Origin: Symsagittifera roscoffensis
Lineage: Eukaryota; Xenacoelomorpha; Acoela; Convolutidae
Direction of reading: 5' to 3'
NCBI RefSeq assembly: GCF_963678635.1
Contig: NC_087067.1
Span: forward strand, 28,873,403 to 28,937,402
DNA: 64,000 bases
How positions within the stretch are numbered: the first letter of the stretch is position 1; the number at the start of each line of letters is the position of its first letter. The position numbers were made by a program, and so were the translations under genes. Under the pieces are notes generated by a model, which saw only the letters and a list, made by a program, of their open reading frames with translations, had not been told where the DNA came from and ran no database searches. This document shows positions 57,148-64,000 of this stretch, one piece after another.

Positions 57148-57879
57148 GTTTAATTGCTATCAGGGGATTAAAAACTGATGAACGAATATTAAATTTGTTT
57201 TTATCATTACGAGATTTAAATCTTTTCAAATTGAGGTTTTTCAAAACTCTCAGCGGCGTAAATTCCACAGGATGCTATTTTCACTTGATGCTGGTACCCT
57301 TATAACGAAAAGATAAAAACACACGTTTACTACTTAAACCATTTGTCACTCTGGTTTTTATTCCATAGTTCGATTTCAAAAATGGTATGACTACTTTGTG
57401 CATGAAAACTGCAAGGAAGACAAACGCACTCTATTGGAGTAAAATTTTTCGAAACAACATGGATCTGACCAATTCTTCCTAGGCGCAGGGGCGGTAGAAG
57501 TCATCAATTGTGTGAAATCCTTTCGATAAAGTTTGAAATAGAAGGCAGAAGACCAACATCCCAGTTGAGGGCTCGCAGGTAGATTCAATAATTTTTTCAA
57601 TTCCTGAGAAAAAAATTAAGTTGGAAGTTAAACTTGGCCTAAATAACGACAAAAAAATATGCATAGGAGTCTAAACTTAAAAAAGCTATTAGCATTTTTT
57701 GAGCTGCTAAGTCATTACAGAAGCAACTTTCTTCTAAAATAAAATGAGAGTCTTTCAATTTCGATTTTTTTATTACATTCACTTCTTAATTTACATCTAC
57801 AACTCAATTTTTTTTGATCTGATCAAAAGTTTTTGCCGCTGCTAAATGCCGGTAACTACGGGAGTAGTCGCTTTCTATA

Positions 57880-58201
57880 AATGTTACGAGTTGTCGCTTG
57901 AAACGAGGTGCCGCAACACGCAAAAAATTGACCCGATAGGCACCAAGAGAGTCCTTCTGTCAGTACCATTTTAAGAAATTTGGTTTTTGCTGACCGGTCT
58001 TGAAATTTTATTAAAAGCGCCCTCAGCGCCAAAAAATACCTATTTTGAGAAAGAACTCGCGTCGAGAACCGCAGAAAAAAAACGCAGAAAGTTGAGCCAA
58101 AAAGGGACTTTATCAATAATGAGGAGAGCTTAGAAAATCAATTTGGTCGATCAAAAAAAGTCAAAAAGAATGTTCAAAAGAGAATCCTAGGTCCGTCCCT
58201 A
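57880..58201 (+). mobile_element. hAT-type MITE, family A, 5'-truncated copy
   Basis: Keeps GCGCCCTCAGCGCC, GAGGAGAGCTTAG, AAAATCAATTTGGTCG and the end CCTAGGTCCGTCCCT. A CAGGGGCGG word at 57486 might be its displaced left end. Confidence 0.55.
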
Positions 58202-59661
58202 CTAGAAACAAGGTTAATGCGAATCAAATGTTATACAAAAACTCATAGCTAAAGCCAGCTGTCTTGTTATTCAAATTTTCTCTTCAAATATTCATGGTCT
58301 CACCATTAAGAAACTTCATCAAAACGTAAACGTTCAATATCTTTCTGAATACCTCAACACCCGACGTCTTAAAACCCGATTAATTAATATTTACCAACTC
58401 TAAGCAGTTCTGAAGCACTGTAAAACTTTTATGCTAACATTTTGTACGTCCAACAAAAAAGTGTTGAGAATGCTTAAAAAGTGCTGTTTCGGGTGCTTTG
58501 ACTCTGCAACTTTGACCAATGAATTTATAAGCTTAGGCTTTTTTATACAATTTTTAATGATAGCGCATTGTGCATCTTAGGCGCTTAAAAGATTAGAAAA
58601 AGTTTCGAAAAATTTCAATCGAAGTCCTGAAGTGACAAATTGTGTCGATTTGCCTCTGAAATTTCAGATCTTGTTTTTCATAAAACTACTACGCATAGTG
58701 GAGCGTTCAATTATATTGTATTAGTGAATGTGGTTTTAAGAATCAGTCATTGAGTTCAATTCTTAAATCATCGAAACAATTTAGTGTACGCGTTTTCATG
58801 TTACTCAATTTTGTTAAAACCTTTAAAGTTAGCAGCTTCAGACTCTCTCCATAACCTATAGTTTTTTATGGTTCGTTCATACCATATTTCACTGTGTTAC
58901 TAATTTTACTTGCCGATGACGTGGATTAGTTCATAACATAAACTTCACTCTTTGGTATCTAAATTAGTTTGATTTCAACTTCAAACATTGCTGTGCAGAT
59001 TGCTAAATGGAACCAACTTTCAAATAGAAATGTTTGCAGTCAAAGGTTCAACGCACCCTGGACCCATATCAATCAAGAATCTTCATCAATTCTGAAGTTT
59101 TCATATAATTTTACTGATTTCGTGGTTTTCATAATTGTCTGCAAAGAATAAGTTTGAAATACAACTTGATTTTTGCAGAAAAATCACGCTTCTCAAATTT
59201 AATCCGTCCTTACAAAGACGTAAACTGAAAAGACTTTTCAGTATTTTGACATCGTGCTATCTAAATTGTGACAGCTTATTTTTTTGGAAATTTGTTTATG
59301 CCCTTTAACCTCTGTACAAAAGGCCGAAAAGATATTTTTTGACTGACGTCTCAAAACCTTGACCTAATTATATCTCCGAATCTTCTTTAATATAAACCAA
59401 GAATTTATCTCTGATTTGAAACATTTAAAACAAAACTTGAACCCTTTGCCGTCAAAACGTTTTTCAAAAAAGTTGCAAACTGCTGCTATCTACATTTTGT
59501 ATAATAACTTTGTCTCATAGACTGGTACTGATTGTCTAGCGTTTTATAATCTAGCGTTTCAAAAAAGAGTAAATTTCTTTTTTTCTTATAAATTCCACGA
59601 TACATTTTCTTATAAATTTGTTCAACGAGTTTTTCGATTTTTAATTTTGGAATCCACAGAC
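58202..59661. other. Intergenic, upstream of the SLC27 gene
   Basis: AT-rich; no exon, RNA gene or repeat recognised. The sequence AATCCACAG directly before ACATG at 59660-59664 resembles a splice acceptor, so the start codon may follow a 5'-UTR intron. Confidence 0.4.
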
Positions 59662-59995
59662 ATGACGTGTTGCGTTTACTGGATATTCTTATCTATTTTA
59701 TTTCTGCTCCCCCTTTTGTTTTTGCTTCTGGGGGGCAGCAAAGAAACCCTGTGGCTCATTTGGCACACGTTACCACGTGATCTCAAACTTGGCCGCGTGT
59801 TGGTCGGAATTAAACTTCGAACTGAGAAAATGAAGAAAGAAAATGTCTCGATTGTTTCTCTGTTTGAAAAGACGGTCGAAAAGTACCCGAAAAGGGCAAT
59901 GTTCAAGTTCCAGGGGCATCAATGGACGTTCGAAGAAGTAAACAAAGAGGCAAATGAAGTTGCTGCTTATTTTCAGAAACTGGGGCTGAAAAAAG
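59662..59995 (+). CDS. SLC27A: SLC27 gene, first coding exon
   Basis: ATG at 59662, donor GTAACA at 59996, exit phase 1. Codes the membrane anchor, LPRDLKLGRVLVGIKL, and FKFQGHQWTFEEVNKEANEV, the usual entry into the acyl-CoA synthetase fold. The exon is richer in G+C than its surroundings. Confidence 0.85.
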
Positions 59996-62900
59996 GTAAC
60001 ATTTTTGTACAAAACAAAGATAACAAAAGTTCGGGGGCAAAAACTTCGTATTATAAAGAACAAAAGTTCAGATCCTAAAAAACATAATCTTTCGCATCAG
60101 GGGCGGATTTAGGGGGGAAGGGGTGGGGGGGGGGGGGGGGGGGTTGGCATACGCTCCCCCGCTCTCAGGGATTTGACCCCCTGCCGACCCAAAGGTACTA
60201 TTTTGTACTATTTGAGATTTGGTGACGGACCCTAAAAGTTTTCTAACGGCGCCTTTGGCGCCAATATATACTTACTTTGAAGGGGGAGCGCGCGCCAAAA
60301 AAAAACGCAATTTTGTTGGTCAGGCGCAGAAAATTTGACCAAAATTTTAGTGCTTTGGGAGAGCTCGGAAAATCAATTCGGTCGATCGGTCGACCTAAAA
60401 AAAAGCGTCGACAAAATTCGAGAAAATCCTAGATCCGCCACTGCTTTCTTCGTTTTATAAAAAATTGTAAGAACTATACGTATTCGTGCAAAAAAGAAAT
60501 GTTGCTCTGAAATTTCCGACCCCACTTATTTTGCAAGAGGTTAAAAAATACAATACGCGGCAAAAGTGCGGCAAATATGTCCCAAAGGTTGTTTTTGAAA
60601 TTTTAAGGATAAAAACAACGGCTTTGCGTTTACAGTTTTGTTTCCTTTTTTGAGAGACGGAGGCGTGATTTGGAAGTCAGAATAACCCGGATTAAAAAAA
60701 GTGCTATAGTCATTCAGATCAAACACTATGGTTCATATAATACATCAATTAGAAAAACTGCCTGAAAATTGCATTCCAATTTTTTTTCTTTTTTTTTCAG
60801 CGACCAGTTTTCGTCTCAACAATTTATGAACCTGTATTACTAGCATTTTATGTGTATGTGCGTCAGTCCGAGAGTTTATCATAACATTTTTCAAAACAGC
60901 CCGAACCAAAACTGAAAATCTTTACGCGTTTTTTTTGACCAAATATGACGTTTATTCGCGGTTACTAATTATGCTTGGAAAAGCCTAGTTGAAGTTCTTA
61001 ATTCCTCATGCAACGTATTTGGGAATAAAAGAGCAACCTGTAAGAATTGAGCTTATGAAGTTTTATTGCTATCCAGACAATTAGATTATATGCATGTGAC
61101 CTTGAAAAAAAAGGAACGTTACAGGGCAATGACTTTTTCCAAACCCACAAAAAAAGAACGCTCGTATTAGGACGAAACTCCAAGAAACAGCTTTTCATGA
61201 TACAAATTTTTTAATTTAGACTCTAAGAAACAGCTTTTATATAATATGTTATGGTATATGTATATATTGCTGGATTTGCACACTTATGTAAATTTTTCTC
61301 TCAACTCTACTCTATCTCACGCGTCGAGGTCCGCGACTTCGGTAAGGACTTTCGCGACCAAATTTCGGCTTGTCCAGGCTTTCGCGACCAAATTTTGGCT
61401 TGACCAGGCTTTCGCGGCCAAAATATGTTTTTAAAGGCATTCGCGAACAAAAAATCCGTCGCAAATTTGACGACCGAGGCGGAGACGGCGTGAACAGATA
61501 TTCGCGACCAACATTTAGTATGTCCATATTAACGCGAGCAAATTTCGTCATTTCCAGACTTTCGCGGCCAAAAAGTTTCGTTGCAACATTTGAGACCAAG
61601 ATGGAGACGGCGTGAGCAGCCCTATCTGACATGAGACCCAACGCGACCGGCGCTACCCGACATGCAGACATACGCGCAGCATCTGGATCGAGACCCAAAT
61701 TGCATAATCGCGCCGAGAGTTTGAGTCTGGAAAGTCTGGATATAAGGCCCCCAGGGTCGCGTCGCGGGTCCAAAAATCTGGAGTTGCCAAAATTTGGTCG
61801 CGAAATTTTGGGCATGAAGTCGAGAGTCTAGACACAAAATCGCGAAAGCTTGAAAAAAGTATGTCCGGACTTTCGCGACTTTTTGTGGAGATTTTTGCGA
61901 CCAACTTTCGGTATGTCCAGACTTTAATGACCCACGTCAAGACTTTCCCGCAACCTTGTGTCCAGACTTTCCAGACTTAAACTCGGAGCAACTATGCTAT
62001 TTGGGTCTGGATCCAGACGCTGCGTGATTTTCAAAGTCTGGACATAAGTCTGGGGCCTCGAACCGGGCTTATTCAATACTTTTACCTGTTAAAATCCAAA
62101 AGCCTATCATGTCAAGGAAACATCAATTGATAAGTTTATCCATAGTGGAAGTATCTACTTACCCAAGCCCGATTGCTCCAAGAAATTTTGTTTCCAAAAG
62201 GTAAATTATTACGCGGTAACTAAGCGCTGCAATATCTTTTTGCTGCAATCCACTTTTGCTGTAATACGTTTTTCTTGAGAAATTACAACTGGCGCAAAAC
62301 AAAATTATTTACAGCCCCGCCAGCTGCGTAAATCGGTTTGATATTTTGGGCACCAACTATACAATATATTTGTTTTGCCAGGTGACTGTGTTGCTCTTTT
62401 GCTGGAGAACAGTCCTGACCTTGTGATCTATTGGGTCGGATTGGCCAAAATAGGGGTCATCTCCGCCCTGGTCAACTTCAACCAGCGACAAGCGCCCCTC
62501 GTGCATTCAATCACTATCAGGTACAATACAATTCAACCGATTTTCAAGAACATCAAAAAAATAAATGATGTCATCTAAAATAATGTCAGCCAAAATAAAA
62601 AATGGAAGATAGCAATGTTTAAGTTGAGTTTTGGCGCACATTAGATGTTCTGCTTCAAAAAAAACGGTTTGAAATTTATATATCCCGTTTATTCGATTTT
62701 GGTTTAAAAAAAAGAGCTAGTTTTTGAAATTTTCAAATGAGTCTTTTGGAATTTTGGCTGGTTCGATTTTCAGCTCAGCCAAAGCAGTTGTGTGCAGCAG
62801 TTCTCTTCTTGAAGACGCATTCGAGCCTGTCAGAGGGGAGTTGGGAAGTATTGGGGATGAAATGATATTTGTTCACACCGGGGGCAAGAGGCGAAAGAAT

Positions 62901-63094
62901 GATGAGAATGAAACTCTTGAGTATAAATATCGACAAGTTAGTTAACATTTTTTTGCTACGCTCTACGCGATTTGACTTAGACACGAATTTTTTTTTTTCG
63001 TGAACGTTTTTTGGTTGTTTTGATTTAGTTGTGGAATTTAGAAGCTTTTTGTAGCAAAAGCCTTCCAAGCCCGAGTTTCGGTTCGAGAAGTCTG
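59662..63094 (+). CDS. SLC27A: Long-chain fatty-acid transport protein / very-long-chain acyl-CoA synthetase (SLC27 family), 5' part
   Basis: SLC27 (FATP) proteins sit in plasma or ER membrane and couple fatty-acid uptake to acyl-CoA formation. Exons 59662-59995, 62382-62520, 62774-62936 and, less surely, 63055-63094 join in phase (1, 2, 0). The protein starts with a hydrophobic anchor (WIFLSILFLLPLLFLLLGG, residues 7-25), then LWLIWHTLPRDLK, a conserved FATP N-terminal feature. The adenylate-forming enzyme fold begins with ALLLENSPDLVIYWVGLAKI and GVISALVNFN, followed by SAKAVVCSS. About 225 residues of an expected 620-650 lie in the window. The AMP-binding TSGTTG motif should start in the next exon, to the right of 64000. 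Introns carry a hAT MITE (60098) and a CpG-rich minisatellite (61320). The vertebrate paralogue was not assigned. Confidence 0.85.
60098..60443 (+). mobile_element. hAT-type MITE, family A, second well-preserved copy
   Basis: 346 bp with ends CAGGGGCGGATTTAGG and CCTAGATCCGCCACTG. Same internal landmarks as 55477-55909 with a deletion and an expanded G-run (60120-60142). No clear 8-bp duplication around it. Confidence 0.8.
61320..62060. repeat. CpG-rich degenerate minisatellite 3, unit about 30 bp
   Basis: CTTTCGCGACCAAATTTTGG followed by CTTGTCCAGG-type phrases recurs ten or more times with inversions (GGTCGCGAAATTTTGG at 61795). Interspersed TCTGGACATAAG and GTCTGGATCCAGAC palindromes. ORFs on both strands are by-products of the low stop content of the repeat. 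Confidence 0.75.
62382..62520 (+). CDS. SLC27A: SLC27 gene, exon 2
   Basis: Acceptor TTTGTTTTGCCAG, donor GTACAA; phase 1 in, 2 out. Codes GDCVALLLENSPDLVIYWVG and LAKIGVISALVNFNQRQAPL, the most conserved part of the family seen here. Confidence 0.88.
62774..62936 (+). CDS. SLC27A: SLC27 gene, exon 3
   Basis: Acceptor TTCGATTTTCAG, donor GTTAGT; phase 2 in, 0 out. Codes SAKAVVCSSSLLEDAFEPVR and a charged insert GGKRRKNDENETLEYKYRQ. Confidence 0.8.
63055..63094 (+). CDS. SLC27A: SLC27 gene, candidate exon 4 (40 nt)
   Basis: Acceptor GCTTTTTGTAG, donor GTAAAA; entry phase 0 fits exon 3 and exit phase 1 would allow an Asp or Gly codon at the start of the TSGTTG exon. Codes QKPSKPEFRFEKS. Support is position, phase and splice sites only. 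Confidence 0.45.
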
Positions 63095-63699
63095 GTAAAA
63101 AACTCAGTTTTTATTTTAAAACAAAAACGCAAGCTTTTGTAAATTGTTTCAAAAAAAAATTGATCTTGTTAACTATTTCCCCCCTTATTGCAGTGGGGAT
63201 GGGGGGGGGGGAATAGTTAACAAGGTAACAATTTTCTTTATATATGTTCTGTTCAATTCTTTCTTTATGGGGGGATGGGGGAGGGGTAATTTTTACAAGT
63301 TACCATAGGGGGCGAAATAGTTAATAAAATCCGAAAAAAATTAATTGTTTCTAAATATGCGTCATTTTACAATTAAATTAAGCAAATTCTCAATAAATTA
63401 AGTCCATACTCAAAGTTGATTTTTAATAAATGCCATCTTTTCTCATTTGAAATATTGACAAACATAATTTTTGTTAATGAAGGTCAAAACTAAAGGTCTT
63501 TCAATCACTCCATTTTTGGGTTTTTCTTCTTATTCCGCCCAAACTGTCATCAAAACACGGAAACCAAAAATGGTAAAGCTCGAATCTGATTGGCTGAATA
63601 TAAATGCGTTGCTGAAAATGCAGCATGTGATGCACTGTTCGTTTTTTTTCGGCGGAATAAGTAAAAAAAAACCCTATTTGCGTTTTTGGTATATTTTTT
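63095..63699. other. SLC27 intron and downstream flank of the minus-strand gene
   Basis: Contains a pair of G-rich inverted phrases around 63180-63310 (TTAACTATTTCCCCCC, GGGGGAATAGTTAACAAG). No further exon found on either strand. Confidence 0.4.
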
Positions 63700-64000
63700 C
63701 TATCGATAATTGTAAGGATCTTCACTTGTGAAGAAATCTCCGTTTGTGTCGACTCTATCCAACTTGTAGTATAATTTCCTTTTTTGATATTGCTGGTAGA
63801 AGTAGTGACCCGTAGCAGCTACGCCCACGAAGCCGAAACACGCGACGCACACGAGAACTACGATGAGCGCGGCGTCGGAAGTAGTCGGCTCTTCGAGTTC
63901 GCTAGTCTTTTCTGGTCTTCGAACAATTTCGTCCTCAATTTCTTTGGTCGGCTCATTTCCCTGTAGGTCACTGTCTGTATCAGCTAAACTGTCATCAGTT
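63700..64000 (-). CDS. C-terminal exon of a single-pass membrane protein (5' part beyond window)
   Basis: On the minus strand, an open frame runs from the window edge to TAG at 63702-63700, 99 codons. An acidic outer segment (ADTDSDLQGNEPTKEIEDEI and RRPEKTSELEEPTTSD) leads to one membrane span, AALIVVLVCVACFGFVGVAA, then TGHYFYQQYQKRKLYYKLDR and a short tail ending SEDPYNYR, so a type I orientation with a basic stop-transfer side is likely. G+C and codon use are clearly coding-like compared with the flanks, and the plus-strand frame over it makes no sense as protein. Family not recognised. It lies on the opposite strand, apparently inside an intron of the SLC27 gene. Confidence 0.65.
   Translation of the reverse strand, partial: TDDSLADTDSDLQGNEPTKEIEDEIVRRPEKTSELEEPTTSDAALIVVLVCVACFGFVGVAATGHYFYQQYQKRKLYYKLDRVDTNGDFFTSEDPYNYR

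Larger units (their letters stand above)
59996..62381 (+). other. Intron 1 of the SLC27 gene (2.4 kb)
   Basis: Contains the hAT MITE at 60098-60443 and the CpG-rich minisatellite at 61320-62060; otherwise AT-rich. Confidence 0.55.

Noticed and set aside
61312-61940. Several long ORFs on both strands
   Set aside because: They overlap each other across a CpG-rich minisatellite with few stop codons and have repetitive peptides.
1-64000. tRNA, rRNA or snRNA genes
   Set aside because: No cloverleaf A/B-box pair or conserved rRNA/snRNA segment was recognised by eye on either strand; a covariance-model scan was not possible.

Overview
The window is eukaryotic and almost certainly from an invertebrate animal. 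It is AT-rich, intron-dense and heavily colonised by mobile DNA, and several animal gene families can be assembled from exons whose reading phases agree across GT-AG introns. I cannot name the species or phylum. One assembly gap (200 N, 23801-24000) is present.

Layout from left to right. (1) 1-3731: a decayed protein-primed family-B DNA polymerase of the Polinton/Maverick type, with two apparent spliceosomal introns. (2) 4669-12609, plus strand: six exons of a GT11-type alpha-1,2-fucosyltransferase-like gene. Its 5' end lies outside the window or is lost, so the Polinton relic probably sits in one of its introns or just upstream. (3) 12610-17376: intergenic, with a hAT-type MITE that has a near-perfect 8-bp duplication, and copies of other repeats. 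(4) 17377-55323, plus strand: a 38-kb gene of about 13 exons for a tandem-C2-domain protein. Its N-terminus is basic then charged and coiled, its middle is acidic, and its C-terminal C2A and C2B domains lack the usual calcium-binding aspartates. Its introns hold a palindromic satellite of about 35 units, a LINE relic on the minus strand, the gap, a 739-bp TA-flanked foldback element and a broken Ty3/gypsy retroelement. (5) 55324-59661: intergenic, with another hAT MITE carrying an 8-bp duplication. (6) From 59662, plus strand: the 5' exons of a SLC27-type fatty-acid transport protein / acyl-CoA synthetase, continuing past the right edge. (7) 63700-64000, minus strand: the last coding exon of a single-pass membrane protein, probably nested in a SLC27 intron.

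The three host genes show no shared pathway; the window reads as an ordinary stretch of a repeat-rich animal chromosome. Points that stand out: introns inside the Polinton polymerase, the hairpin satellite with higher-order structure and single-unit relatives elsewhere in the window, an intact spacer ORF inside an otherwise broken gypsy pol, CpG-rich minisatellites in AT-rich DNA, a fucosyltransferase whose donor-binding motif is altered, and a 43-nt micro-exon plus a NAGNAG acceptor in the C2 gene. All positions come from reading the sequence by eye. Splice sites were chosen by consensus and phase, and none is backed by transcripts.
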